This document shows, in pieces, positions 1 through 7,806 of a stretch of DNA of 64,000 nucleotides; position 1 is the stretch's first letter, and every line of letters begins with the position of its first letter. The position numbers were made by a program, and so were the translations under genes. Source of the stretch: Bacteroidaceae bacterium (GTDB lineage: Bacteria; Bacteroidota; Bacteroidia; Bacteroidales; Bacteroidaceae); NCBI GenBank assembly GCA_900771425.1, contig CAAGNV010000051.1, positions 1 through 64,000 on the forward strand. Direction: 5' to 3'. The notes under the pieces were generated by a model. That model had not been told where the DNA came from. It did no database searches and saw only the letters and a list, made by a program, of their open reading frames with translations.

Positions 1-10
1 GATTTCTAAT

Positions 11-107
11 CGCAACACTAAGTTAAGTGAAAAATCTGACATGGCAAAATCCTGAGCAACTTTTTGTTGCTCAGGGTGTTAAAAAGTAAAAAAATATTAG
101 TGTTGCG
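11..107. repeat. Nested inverted repeat
   Basis: Outer arms CGCAACACTAA (11-21) and TTAGTGTTGCG (97-107) are perfect inverted complements over 11 bp. They enclose a second perfect 10-bp hairpin, CCTGAGCAAC (51-60) and GTTGCTCAGG (66-75), with a five-T loop. The inner hairpin could be a terminator for a gene left of the window, since one frame stays open from base 2 to a TGA at 53-55, but no strong U-tract follows. The nesting could also be a small insertion remnant. Confidence 0.6.
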
Positions 108-143
108 GAATTAAGGATTTCCAGCGAGATCCGCTATCCGGAA

Positions 144-473
144 TTGGCATGCAAGTACCGTGAAGAAGCGAGGTTGACGGTAGAATTCATCATAGACAAA
201 CATGGCTTGCTACTTAATCCGCAAGTCGTAGATGTAGAATATCCTAATCCTATACCAGAGTCCATATATGAAAAGGCTATGGAAGGTGACATATATGCTA
301 TGGAAAGAAGGACTGCCCATGAAGATGTGCTCGACCAGTTCAAGGCAGAGGCGAAGAGAGTTGTCCGCTCGCTTGCTGGCAAATGGACTCCTGGCACACA
401 GCATGGCAAACCTGTGAACTGTAAAGTCAGAATTCCAATCTCGTTCGTAATGGGAACTAGCGAATCATTTTAA
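144..473 (+). CDS. TonB C-terminal domain fragment
   Basis: The product matches the C-terminal domain of energy-transducing TonB proteins, which contact the TonB box of outer-membrane receptors from the periplasm. Visible landmarks are YPELA just before the only start-like codon, LTVEFIIDKHG, and KWTPGTQHGKPV followed by RIPISF. There is no membrane anchor or proline-rich linker. No ATG or GTG lies in frame: TTG at 144 would cut into the domain, while the frame is open back to base 90, after a stop at 87-89. It is therefore probably a degraded or truncated tonB, or starts at a rare codon such as ATT at 96. An inverted repeat lies immediately upstream. The domain call is fairly sure; an intact functional gene is doubtful. 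Confidence 0.55.
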   Translation: MACKYREEARLTVEFIIDKHGLLLNPQVVDVEYPNPIPESIYEKAMEGDIYAMERRTAHEDVLDQFKAEAKRVVRSLAGKWTPGTQHGKPVNCKVRIPISFVMGTSESF

Positions 474-560
474 CTTGCCATGAAAGCGAGGAAATAATAA
501 ACGATAAAAACGTAAATTACGCTGAGAGGTACTGAACCAGTGATGGCGAGGTGCCTCTTC

Positions 561-2024
561 TTATTTCTTCGTGATGCGGCGCAACTTGTCGAGTATGGTG
601 GTCTCCTTTCGCAAGATGTTGAATGATATGAACGTTGAGACCGCCAACAGCATGATGCCGATAGCCCAATAACTGACTCCCGAACAGAAGAACGACGTAG
701 CCACGGAAGCAGCCAAAAGAACGAACTGGACTATGTACCACATTAGGAGTTTGCAACTGAACAGATAGCCATAGCGCTTGCGGTAAACTATGTTGACGAA
801 CACCAGTTCGACCAGGCCGCCAAGCGATAGGGCAGTGCCGGCTCCCATCAGGCCGTAGTGGATATAAGCCCACGGAACAGCGACGGCGATAAATACGTCA
901 TATACCAATTCGCTGATCATGTACATCACAGAGTCGCCCTTGGCGAGGGCAAGGTAAGCCACCGGCGTGAATATGGCCTTGAAGAATATGTAGAACGATG
1001 CGCAGACGGCCATCGGTACGGCATTGATGAATTTCGAAGTGTAGAGCAACTGCAGCAGGTATGGCATTGCAACGACGAAGAAAACGAGCATCGGTGCAAG
1101 CAGCAGCGTACATACTTCGATCTGACGGTTTATGGTGTCGCTCATCTGGTTGCGGTCGTGGCAGATGCCGGACAGACGAGGGAAGAAGTCGGCCTCGAGC
1201 GACGCCAATACGATAGACGCATACTGCACCATCATGACGTAGCCACTGGCATAAAGCCCGACGGCGGCTTCGCTGCCTGCTTGGTTGATTGACTCCCTGA
1301 TAAGGTATTCGGCTCCGCTGCCGAATATGCCGGCAATGATGTAGCCAATGCCTAACTTTATCATCGGCAGTCCTTTGCGCAAGTCGGAACGTGAATATAT
1401 CGATGCCGCATAAGGGAACACCCTCGTACTCGAACTGAGATAGATGATCAACGTGACGACATGACTGAACAGCAAGGCGATTGCTACACCTTGAAGCCCA
1501 AGAAATATATATAAAGGTACGCAGATGCAGAATGTGGCGAGCGCACTGTAAACCGAAATCTTGGCTACACGCTTCAGTTGCTTCATCCCTTTCAGTATCG
1601 CCAACTCACCGCCCATCAGTGCCAAAATGCCTACGACAGGCGAGACGATGACGATTTCGAACGTGTGTTCGTGAAAGAAGGCTGCGATGATGCACACCAG
1701 GGTGCCGATCATGGCAGTAAGGAGACTCCACGAACGCACGACGCGTACAAAGTCGCGTATCCTGTCGTTGTCGCCCGACTCGAACAGTTCAGACACGTGT
1801 TTCACCGCGCTGAACGAAATACCGAAATTGGTGGAATTGCTGATGAATGCTGTCAGGGCATTGAAAAGGTTGATGAGCCCAATGCCCTCTGTACCAAGAT
1901 ACATCGACGTGAGTTTGTTGCGCAACAGGTTCACAAGCATGGTGATGCCGTGAACCCCTCCGAACAGTCCCGTATATTTCAGTACGTGACTGACTGTACC
2001 GTCGTTGTGCTTGCTCTGACTCAT
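561..2024 (-). CDS. Polysaccharide flippase, Wzx-like
   Basis: A 487-aa integral membrane protein with about 12-14 hydrophobic segments. It resembles O-antigen/polysaccharide flippases of the MOP superfamily, which move undecaprenyl-linked oligosaccharides across the inner membrane. The N-terminal region (LLRNKLTSMYLGTEGIGL) has the family pattern of an amphipathic helix followed by a Gly-rich turn. ATG at 2024 was chosen because a TTG four codons upstream lies inside the promoter box TACCTTTG. The gene stands alone, about 6 kb from the exopolysaccharide locus and divergent from rpmE2, so its substrate cannot be read from neighbours. A second flippase lies in the locus at 12316. Family confidence is high, substrate unknown. 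Confidence 0.85.
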   Translation of the reverse strand: MSQSKHNDGTVSHVLKYTGLFGGVHGITMLVNLLRNKLTSMYLGTEGIGLINLFNALTAFISNSTNFGISFSAVKHVSELFESGDNDRIRDFVRVVRSWSLLTAMIGTLVCIIAAFFHEHTFEIVIVSPVVGILALMGGELAILKGMKQLKRVAKISVYSALATFCICVPLYIFLGLQGVAIALLFSHVVTLIIYLSSSTRVFPYAASIYSRSDLRKGLPMIKLGIGYIIAGIFGSGAEYLIRESINQAGSEAAVGLYASGYVMMVQYASIVLASLEADFFPRLSGICHDRNQMSDTINRQIEVCTLLLAPMLVFFVVAMPYLLQLLYTSKFINAVPMAVCASFYIFFKAIFTPVAYLALAKGDSVMYMISELVYDVFIAVAVPWAYIHYGLMGAGTALSLGGLVELVFVNIVYRKRYGYLFSCKLLMWYIVQFVLLAASVATSFFCSGVSYWAIGIMLLAVSTFISFNILRKETTILDKLRRITKK

Positions 2025-2033
2025 AAACAGATG

Positions 2034-2041
2034 CAAAGGTA
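2034..2041 (-). promoter_or_regulatory. Promoter box of lone flippase
   Basis: TACCTTTG on the minus strand, the Bacteroidota minus-7 box, about 9 bases from the ATG at 2024. It is preceded by AATTCCC-AATTATT, the heptad arrangement also seen upstream of proC and cysS. The leader would be very short. Confidence 0.75.
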
Positions 2042-2157
2042 CGCAATAATTGGGAATTAGTCATGATGATTGATAAAATTCTGCCGATAATGACTGCTCA
2101 AGTGGTCAAAACAAGTGGAAAAAGTATAAAATACACCGTGAAAATGCAAATAATTCT

Positions 2158-2197
2158 CAATTGTCAATTGTCAATTATCAATTATTTACTACCTTTG
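2158..2197 (+). promoter_or_regulatory. rpmE2 promoter with 7-bp array
   Basis: Four tandem heptads (CAATTGT twice, then CAATTAT-like twice) lead directly into the minus-7 box TACCTTTG at 2190-2197. A TTG at 2168-2170 sits 19 bases upstream of the box, a suitable position for the minus-33 element. About 90 nt separate the box from the rpmE2 start. Confidence 0.75.
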
Positions 2198-2285
2198 CAC
2201 GCTGTTATCAGCACGAGAGAATCATTTTTTATTGTTCACCAGAACAAATAATGAACTGTATAAAAACAATAAAAACAAAAGAAAA

Positions 2286-2540
2286 ATGAAAAAAGGAATC
2301 CATCCAGAGAACTATCGTCCTGTAGTCTTCAAGGACATGTCAAACGGCGATATGTTCCTTAGCCAGTCTTGCGCTAAGTCAAACGAGACCATCGAATTCG
2401 AAGGTCAAGAGTACCCACTCATCAAACTCGAAATCTCTAACACTTCTCACCCATTCTACACAGGTAAGGCTAAGCTTGTCGATACAGCCGGCCGCGTAGA
2501 TAAGTTCATGAGCCGCTACGCTGCAATGAAGAAGAAGTAA
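2286..2540 (+). CDS. rpmE2: 50S ribosomal protein L31 type B
   Basis: An 84-aa protein beginning [15 protein letters not shown], the signature of type B L31, a component of the large ribosomal subunit. It lacks the zinc-binding CxxC pairs of type A L31. In many bacteria the type B form is made when zinc is scarce; no Zur site can be identified here. The internal ATG at 2286 was chosen over an upstream in-frame ATG at 2232 because it restores the family N-terminus. It has its own promoter and a strong terminator directly downstream, so it is monocistronic. Codon choice is that of a highly expressed gene. Confidence 0.95.
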   Translation: MKKGIHPENYRPVVFKDMSNGDMFLSQSCAKSNETIEFEGQEYPLIKLEISNTSHPFYTGKAKLVDTAGRVDKFMSRYAAMKKK

Positions 2541-2570
2541 TCGAAAGATACGAATAAGAAAGCAAATGAA

Positions 2571-2605
2571 GGATGCAAGCCGATGTGCTGTTGCATCCTT
2601 TTTTT
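2571..2605 (+). terminator. Intrinsic terminator of rpmE2
   Basis: Perfect stem GGATGCAA (2571-2578) and TTGCATCC (2591-2598) followed by a run of seven T. It lies 30 bases after the rpmE2 stop. Confidence 0.9.
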
Positions 2606-2621
2606 GTGAATAGGGGGGATG

Positions 2622-2700
2622 GGGCTGATAGGACTGATAAGGCTAATGGGTCTAATAAGTCTAATGAGACTAATGAGACTAATGGGACTGATAGGCAGAT
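2622..2700. repeat. 9-bp tandem array, family GGnCTAATG
   Basis: A degenerate tandem array with 9-bp period: units such as ACTAATGAG, ACTAATGGG, TCTAATAAG and ACTGATAGG run head to tail. It lies between the convergent terminators of rpmE2 and ferredoxin. The same family recurs near 22410 and 27050. Edges are approximate. Confidence 0.85.
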
Positions 2701-2751
2701 GTGGCTTATAAGGGGCATGAACCTCATTGACCTTAACGGCGTCCTTACAGA

Positions 2752-2798
2752 AAAGAGGGGCAGACCATCTCACAATGAAGATGGGTCTGTCCCTCTTT
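2752..2798 (-). terminator. Terminator of ferredoxin gene
   Basis: Long imperfect stem: AAAGAGGGGCAGACCATC pairs with GATGGGTCTGTCCCTCTTT. On the minus strand it ends in a short T-rich stretch. It is about 20 bases downstream of the ferredoxin stop. Confidence 0.75.
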
Positions 2799-2819
2799 GG
2801 TAGGATAGTGCGTTATTTA

Positions 2820-2993
2820 TTATTCGCCTGGGTTGATAGCGCCTGAAGGACAAGCATCAGCGCAAGTTCCACAGTCAACACAAGAGTCAGGGTTAATAAC
2901 ATACTTGCCATCACCTTCAGAGATAGCCTCTGATGGACATTCACCTGCGCAAGTTCCACACATTACGCAGTCATCTGAAATTACGTAAGCCAT
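2820..2993 (-). CDS. 2[4Fe-4S] ferredoxin
   Basis: A 57-aa protein with two classic four-cysteine motifs: Cys 9, 12, 15 followed by 19 (CVMCGTCAGECP), and Cys 38, 41, 44 followed by 48 (CVDCGTCADACP). Each cysteine set ligates one [4Fe-4S] cluster, so this is a small soluble low-potential electron carrier of the clostridial type. In anaerobic Bacteroidota such ferredoxins serve pyruvate:ferredoxin oxidoreductase and related enzymes; the partner is not visible here. The ATG at 2993 is preceded by a promoter box at 3046-3053, and a terminator follows the stop. Length and spacing match the family exactly. Confidence 0.97.
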   Translation of the reverse strand: MAYVISDDCVMCGTCAGECPSEAISEGDGKYVINPDSCVDCGTCADACPSGAINPGE

Positions 2994-3045
2994 AATAGTC
3001 TTTTCTTTTTTGTTTATTGATTGAATAATTTCTTGTTTCGGAGTG

Positions 3046-3095
3046 CAAAGATAAGAATAAATTGGGAATTGGTAATTAGGAATTGCGAATTATTT
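3046..3095 (-). promoter_or_regulatory. Ferredoxin promoter with 7-bp array
   Basis: Minus-7 box TATCTTTG at 3046-3053 (minus strand). Immediately upstream, degenerate heptads (CAATTC., CTAATTA, CCAATTC, CCAATTT) fill about 35 bases, the arrangement seen at rpmE2, proC and cysS. Confidence 0.75.
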
Positions 3096-3141
3096 GTGGT
3101 TTTAAGTCGTATTTAATGCTTTTTAATGCATTTCTTGACCA

Positions 3142-3169
3142 CTAATTCCTAATTATTCCGTACCTTTGC
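3142..3169 (+). promoter_or_regulatory. proC promoter
   Basis: Minus-7 box TACCTTTG at 3161-3168, preceded by CTAATTCCTAATTATT. Nearly the same 28 bases occur upstream of cysS (32238) and of the flippase (minus strand, 2033-2060). Confidence 0.8.
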
Positions 3170-3211
3170 AAAAGCAAACAACCAAAACGAATAAAACTAA
3201 CAACGAAAATT

Positions 3212-4024
3212 ATGTCATTGAATATTACATTGATTGGCACTGGCAACATTGGCAGTGCAATGGTAAAGGGATGGTGCAAGAAGATTGACGCCGGCGAAGC
3301 ACAGGTGAACGGCAACGAACTGAACATCACGCTGGCAGAACGTGATGCAAAGAAACTTGAAGCCTTGAAGGCTGACTATCCGATGCTCAAAGGTTTCTCT
3401 GACAATGTCGAGGCTACAAAGGGCGCAGACATCATAATCATAGCAGTAAAGCCATGGCAGGTCGAAGGTATCATCAATGAAATAAAGGGTAACTTCAACG
3501 AGAATACTGTACTCGTGTCTGTGGCAGCCGGTATCACGTCGCAGCGTCTGCGCGAGATGCTTGAAGGCACTCCGCTGACTCAGGCCTTCCTCGTCATTCC
3601 TAACATAGCCGCCGAATTTGGTGCAAGCATGACATTCATCAGTCCGCTGCCAGCAGCCAATGCCGACTCTGTCAGCACGGTCGAATCATTGTTCCGTCTT
3701 GACGGAGGAGCCATCGTGTGCGAAGAGAAGTTGTTGGTTCCAGGTATGCTCATGGCATCGTGCGGCATCGCATACATCATGCGAATACTCCGTGCACAGT
3801 CGCAGGCAGGCGTCGAGATGGGATTCTATCCAAAGGATGCTCTCGACATCGCACTTCAGACCATGCAAGGTGCTGTGTCGCTCCTCCGCGGAACGGGCGA
3901 ACACCCTGAAGTGGCTATCGACCGTGTCACCACACCTGGAGGCTACACCATCAAGGGACTCAACGAACTTGATCACTCGGGAGTTGCCAGCGGCATCATC
4001 AAGGCATTCAAGACTGGACTTTAA
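3212..4024 (+). CDS. proC: Pyrroline-5-carboxylate reductase
   Basis: A 270-aa enzyme catalysing the last step of proline synthesis, NAD(P)H-dependent reduction of 1-pyrroline-5-carboxylate to proline, in the cytoplasm. The N-terminal Rossmann loop is GTGNIG (residues 9-14). The middle carries IIIIAVKPWQ and VSVAAGI, typical of the family. The C-terminal dimerisation domain has RVTTPGGYTIKGLNELD, matching the family signature around the active site. Length is normal. The ATG at 3212 lies 44 nt after the promoter box. A 56-nt gap separates it from pta, so read-through is possible, but no functional link to acetate metabolism is implied. Confidence 0.95.
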   Translation: MSLNITLIGTGNIGSAMVKGWCKKIDAGEAQVNGNELNITLAERDAKKLEALKADYPMLKGFSDNVEATKGADIIIIAVKPWQVEGIINEIKGNFNENTVLVSVAAGITSQRLREMLEGTPLTQAFLVIPNIAAEFGASMTFISPLPAANADSVSTVESLFRLDGGAIVCEEKLLVPGMLMASCGIAYIMRILRAQSQAGVEMGFYPKDALDIALQTMQGAVSLLRGTGEHPEVAIDRVTTPGGYTIKGLNELDHSGVASGIIKAFKTGL

Positions 4025-4080
4025 TTGACAGGAGAACATTCATAACATAAAAACTAACATATAAAATATAATAAGGAATT

Positions 4081-5079
4081 ATGGCACTTATTGACCAAAT
4101 CATCGCTCGCGCAAAGAGCAACAAGCAGCGTATCGTACTTCCTGAAAGTCTTGAAGAACGCACCATTACTGCTGCCGACCGTGCTCTTGCCGACGACCTT
4201 GCCGACATCATACTTATCGGCAGTAAGGAGGAAATCATGGCTCTCGCCCAGCGTCTGGGACTCAACCATATAGGTAAGGCTACCATCATTGATCCTGCTA
4301 CTTCTGAGAAGACGGAAGAATATGCACAGCTGTTGTGCGAACTCCGTAAGAAGAAAGGCATGACCATCGAGGAAGCCCGCAAGTTGACGCAGAACCCACT
4401 TTACTTCGGATGTCTCATTATCAAGAATGGTGATGCCGACGGACAAATCTCTGGTGCTCTATCAACTACAGGCGACACACTCCGTCCTGCATTGCAGATA
4501 ATCAAGTGCAAGCCTGGCATCTCATGTGTCAGCGGCGCCATGCTGATGATCACTCAGGCGCCTGAATATGGAGAGGAAGGCGTGCTTGTCATAGGCGACG
4601 TAGCCGTAACTCCAATGCCAGATGCTAATCAGTTGGCACAGATTGCAGTATGCACAGCCGAGACAGCAAGCAGCGTAGCTGGATTTGCTGACCCACGTGT
4701 GGCAATGCTCAGTTTCTCAACCAAGGGCAGTGCCAAGCACGAAGTTGTGGACAAGGTGGTTGAGGCAACACGCTTGGCCAAGGAACTCAATCCTGCTCTC
4801 AAGATTGACGGTGAACTTCAGGCAGATGCAGCTCTCGTTCCGTCAGTAGGACAGAAGAAGGCACCAGGCAGCGACATCGCCGGTAAGGCAAACGTACTTG
4901 TCGTTCCATGTCTTGAAGTAGGCAATATCGCATACAAACTCGTTCAGCGTCTCGGCCATGCCGATGCTATTGGCCCTATCCTTCAGGGTATTGCACGTCC
5001 GGTCAATGACCTCAGCCGTGGCTGTTCAGTAGATGACATCTACAAGATGATTGCCATCACAGCATGCCAGGCACAATGA
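4081..5079 (+). CDS. pta: Phosphate acetyltransferase
   Basis: A 332-aa protein of the short single-domain phosphotransacetylase class. It interconverts acetyl-CoA plus phosphate with acetyl phosphate plus CoA, the first step of acetate formation. Family landmarks include RIVLPES near residues 17-23, GCLIIKNGDADGQISGA, GDVAVTPMPDANQLAQIA, DGELQADAALVPSVG and the C-terminal PVNDLSRGCSVDDI. It lacks the N-terminal regulatory domain of the long enterobacterial form. ackA follows in the same direction but about 220 bp away with its own promoter, so the two can be expressed together or independently. The pathway yields ATP by substrate-level phosphorylation in fermentation. Confidence 0.96.
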   Translation: MALIDQIIARAKSNKQRIVLPESLEERTITAADRALADDLADIILIGSKEEIMALAQRLGLNHIGKATIIDPATSEKTEEYAQLLCELRKKKGMTIEEARKLTQNPLYFGCLIIKNGDADGQISGALSTTGDTLRPALQIIKCKPGISCVSGAMLMITQAPEYGEEGVLVIGDVAVTPMPDANQLAQIAVCTAETASSVAGFADPRVAMLSFSTKGSAKHEVVDKVVEATRLAKELNPALKIDGELQADAALVPSVGQKKAPGSDIAGKANVLVVPCLEVGNIAYKLVQRLGHADAIGPILQGIARPVNDLSRGCSVDDIYKMIAITACQAQ

Positions 5080-5180
5080 CCTCAGCGAGGTTGTTGCTAT
5101 GTTGGTAAGTTCGGTAAATACAGCAAAAAACAATAACAATAAATAATACGATTGGCGTATGCGTGAATGGTGACGAACCG

Positions 5181-5226
5181 CGATATTGCACGATATTGCG
5201 TATGATGACTTCGGTTTGTACCTTTG
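5181..5226 (+). promoter_or_regulatory. ackA promoter
   Basis: Minus-7 box TACCTTTG at 5219-5226, with TTG at 5196-5198 spaced 20 bases upstream as a minus-33 candidate. Two 10-bp direct repeats, CGATATTGCA and CGATATTGCG, occupy 5181-5200 and overlap the upstream element, where a regulator could bind. Confidence 0.75.
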
Positions 5227-5249
5227 TATCGGTCGTGAATACCCCGCGA

Positions 5250-5283
5250 TTACTTTTCACTTTTCACTTTTCGCTTTTCACTC
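5250..5283. repeat. 9-bp tandem array, family TTTTCACTT
   Basis: About three and a half units of TTTTCACTT with one C-to-G change, in the ackA leader between the promoter box and the ATG. Related arrays lie near 51165-51195 (reverse orientation) and 52540-52563, also next to promoters. Confidence 0.8.
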
Positions 5284-5296
5284 TAAAATTTGAAGC

Positions 5297-6499
5297 ATGA
5301 AAATTTTAGTTCTCAATTGTGGCAGCTCATCAATCAAGTATGCGCTCTACAACATGGATGACCAGAGTGTCGTCACAAGTGGCGGAATCGAGAAAATCGG
5401 TCTGCCTGATTCGTTCATCAAACTCAAGGTTGCTGATGGCAGCAAGGTAAAGATAGAACGTGAGATACCTGAACACACGGCCGGAGTGCAATTCATTTTC
5501 GAATGCCTCACACAGGGCGAACATGCTGTGATCGGTTCGCTCAACGAAATCGATGCCGTAGGTCACCGCATGGTGCACGGAGGCGAACGTTTCAACCAGA
5601 GCGTGCTGCTCACTGACGAAGTGATGGAGGCATTTGCTCAGTGTAACGACCTTGCTCCGCTTCATAACCCGGCAAATATCAAGGGTGTGAATGCTGTGAA
5701 GGCTTGTCTGCCTGATGTACCACAGGTGGGCGTGTTCGATACTGCCTTCCATCAGACAATGCCCGACTATGCATTCATGTATGCACTGCCTTACGAACTC
5801 TACAAGCAGTATGGCGTTCGTCGTTATGGTTTCCACGGAACCAGTCATCGCTATGTAAGTCAGCGTGTCTGCGAATTCCTTGGTTGCAAGGCTGAAGGCA
5901 AGAAAATCATCACCTGCCACATTGGTAACGGTGCATCCATCGCAGCAGTAAAGGACGGTAAGTGCGTAGATACCAGCATGGGACTTACTCCGCTCGAAGG
6001 TCTTATCATGGGTACTCGTTCGGGCGACATCGATGCAGGTGCAGTCACATTCCTTATGGATAAGTTGGGACTTGACACCACGGGAGTTGCCAATCTGCTC
6101 AACAAGAAGTCTGGTTTGCTCGGAGTCAGTGGCGGTTACAGCGACTTCCGTGACATCCTTGCTCAGATTGAGGCAGGCAACGACCAGGCACGCCTTGCCA
6201 AGGAAATGTACACTTACCGCATCAAGAAGTATATCGGCGAATATGCGGCTGCAATGGGTGGTGTAGATATCATCCTCTTTACCGGAGGTGCAGGCGAAAA
6301 CCAGTGGGAAGTGCGCGAAGGCGCAACCAACGGACTGGAATTCCTCGGAGTCAAGGTCGATGCCGACAAGAACCATGCTTGCCGTGCTACCGAACAGATT
6401 ATCTCTGCCGACGACTCAAAGGTTACTGTATGCGTCATCCCTACCGATGAGGAACTGATGATTGCTACTGACACACTTAATATCGTCAACGGCAAATAA
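5297..6499 (+). CDS. ackA: Acetate kinase
   Basis: A 400-aa acetokinase that transfers the phosphate of acetyl phosphate to ADP, giving acetate and ATP. The N-terminus MKILVLNCGSSSIKY carries the phosphate-binding Asn7 and Ser-rich loop of the ASKHA fold. GHRMVHGGERF and RYGFHGTSHRYVS are the two PROSITE-type signatures with the conserved His and Arg. HIGNGAS and FTGGAGEN contribute to the nucleotide site. Length is standard. It works with Pta, encoded just upstream. Its own promoter and 9-bp array precede it, and a GC-rich hairpin follows the stop. Confidence 0.97.
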   Translation: MKILVLNCGSSSIKYALYNMDDQSVVTSGGIEKIGLPDSFIKLKVADGSKVKIEREIPEHTAGVQFIFECLTQGEHAVIGSLNEIDAVGHRMVHGGERFNQSVLLTDEVMEAFAQCNDLAPLHNPANIKGVNAVKACLPDVPQVGVFDTAFHQTMPDYAFMYALPYELYKQYGVRRYGFHGTSHRYVSQRVCEFLGCKAEGKKIITCHIGNGASIAAVKDGKCVDTSMGLTPLEGLIMGTRSGDIDAGAVTFLMDKLGLDTTGVANLLNKKSGLLGVSGGYSDFRDILAQIEAGNDQARLAKEMYTYRIKKYIGEYAAAMGGVDIILFTGGAGENQWEVREGATNGLEFLGVKVDADKNHACRATEQIISADDSKVTVCVIPTDEELMIATDTLNIVNGK

Positions 6500-6526
6500 T
6501 AGGATTTCCTTCAACGGAATAAACGA

Positions 6527-6560
6527 CAGAGGCGGGATGCTTACGGCATTTCCGCCTCTG
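6527..6560 (+). terminator. Hairpin after ackA
   Basis: Perfect stem CAGAGGCGG (6527-6535) and CCGCCTCTG (6552-6560), extended inward by ATGC/GCAT. No strong T-run follows, so it may act as a transcript-stabilising hairpin rather than a true terminator. Confidence 0.6.
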
Positions 6561-6707
6561 TTCATAAATGAACACTAAGGGGACGAACGCCACGATTCAT
6601 TTATTCAAGTTCATTGTAATGCTTTATTTGTTATAACGATGAGATTTTTTAGAATCAACTGCATTTCGTTCCTCTGCCTCAGGTATTCTGTTCTCCGCCC
6701 TTATACA

Positions 6708-6800
6708 TAATTACTACAGCGACGGTGTGGTTTACTACCACGTCGGTGTAGTAAACTACCACGACGCAGTTTATTACTGCACCGTCGGTGTAGTAAGATG
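6708..6800. repeat. GTAGTAA/CGTCGGTG mosaic repeat, locus A
   Basis: About 90 bases made of alternating direct and inverted copies of GTAGTAAAC and CCGTCGGTG modules (for example TTTACTACCACGTCGGTG and GCACCGTCGGTGTAGTAA). It can fold into several alternative hairpins. The same modules make a second cluster at 52355-52447. The rest of the gap 6500-6832 shows no gene. Confidence 0.8.
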
Positions 6801-6832
6801 GGTGATGGATGAAAGAAGGAATTGTGTTATTG

Positions 6833-7315
6833 CTACGGCAATGATGAAGATACATCTGCTTGTTTGGCATTCTTGTAATCTTCATCCGTAATCACATAGA
6901 CAGCGTCGGCAGAATAGTAGTCCCATCCCTTTTCGTAGTTTTCGAGGTGGAATGACTCGTAGTAATAAGGTGAGTGTTGCTGTACGTCGGTGCTGTCCCT
7001 GTAAAACGAAATGCTGCAATCGGCAAAACCGATGCAGATACTGTCTGTCCTCCACTCAAAGAGGCTCGAAGCATCACCCGGATTACATTCCCAAATTCCA
7101 TAGTAGGTTCCAACGACAGCGCGTGCATGGGGTCCGATGGTCAGTTCTTCGAAAATTACATGACCATCTTGGTTTGGATTACTTTGATTACCAAATGCCT
7201 TAAATGTCACTTCCTGGTCGGTGTCGTTCTCGACATAGACAGTTGTAGTTGAGCCAGGGTCACAGCTGCAGAGCATCGCTCCCAGCATTACAGAAGTCAG
7301 TAATCTATTTTTCAT
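6833..7315 (-). CDS. Lipoprotein of unknown function
   Basis: A 160-aa predicted lipoprotein. A short basic N-terminus and hydrophobic stretch end in the lipobox LCSC, so cleavage and lipid attachment at about Cys19 are expected. The mature part (DPGSTTTVYVENDTDQEVTFKA) looks like an extracytoplasmic beta-rich domain, with a Tyr-rich patch near the C-terminus. No family was recognised. It has its own promoter at 7408-7415 and stands alone between ackA and the exopolysaccharide locus, oriented away from the latter. Its location in the periplasm or outer membrane is inferred from the signal only. Confidence 0.8.
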   Translation of the reverse strand: MKNRLLTSVMLGAMLCSCDPGSTTTVYVENDTDQEVTFKAFGNQSNPNQDGHVIFEELTIGPHARAVVGTYYGIWECNPGDASSLFEWRTDSICIGFADCSISFYRDSTDVQQHSPYYYESFHLENYEKGWDYYSADAVYVITDEDYKNAKQADVSSSLP

Positions 7316-7407
7316 CAGTCGATTGCTTTTTGATTTGAAACTACAAGTCCTTTAATGTGCAGCCAGTAAATACTCTGCGGCAACATCATAAATGCTGAAC
7401 TGTAGCG

Positions 7408-7415
7408 CAAAGGTA
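7408..7415 (-). promoter_or_regulatory. Promoter box of lipoprotein gene
   Basis: TACCTTTG on the minus strand, 93 nt upstream of the ATG at 7315. Confidence 0.7.
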
Positions 7416-7592
7416 CGAAAATATCTGAAACAATAGTTACATCCCCCAAATGAGACCTTAAAAATTAAAATATATTATGAGAGAATTAACAATATTTCAC
7501 GCAAAAACTACGGATATTGACCGACTGCATGGTGACAACTTTCACGCAATCTGTATGGTTGATAGTGCTTTTTGCGAGAAAAATGATTGTAT

Positions 7593-7625
7593 GTTTGGTC
7601 ATATCGTCAAAAAAGCGTACCTTTG
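7593..7625 (+). promoter_or_regulatory. Promoter of exopolysaccharide operon
   Basis: Minus-7 box TACCTTTG at 7618-7625, with TTTG at 7593-7596 as the minus-33 candidate (21-base gap). The leader of about 180 nt before the first gene is long enough for post-initiation control, but no UpxY-type antiterminator gene is present at the start of the operon. Confidence 0.7.
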
Positions 7626-7806
7626 CAAGGTTTTGCGCAGTGTGGAATGCGGAGAGAAATCTCCTTGGACCTGTGCATAAGGCATAAAAAATAAGTAATG
7701 TAAGTAAAAAAGCACTCTGCTGCCACAATAAAAAAGGTTAATTTGCGTTAATATATGTAGATAATCTTACATTAGACGGCAGTCAATGCTTGTGTACTAT
7801 AAATAA

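Larger units (their letters stand above)
7316..7806. other. Intergenic region with divergent promoters
   Basis: About 490 bases without a convincing gene. They hold the divergent promoters of the lipoprotein (7408-7415, minus) and of the exopolysaccharide operon (7618-7625, plus). The AT-rich remainder shows no repeat or known RNA. Confidence 0.6.

Noticed and set aside
5330..6376. Long reverse-strand open frame (348 aa) across ackA
   Set aside because: It lies wholly antisense to a clear acetate kinase, has no family match, no promoter box and no plausible start context.
7477..7680. 67-aa open frame before the exopolysaccharide operon
   Set aside because: It contains the operon's minus-7 box, has no family features and no spacing to the next gene.
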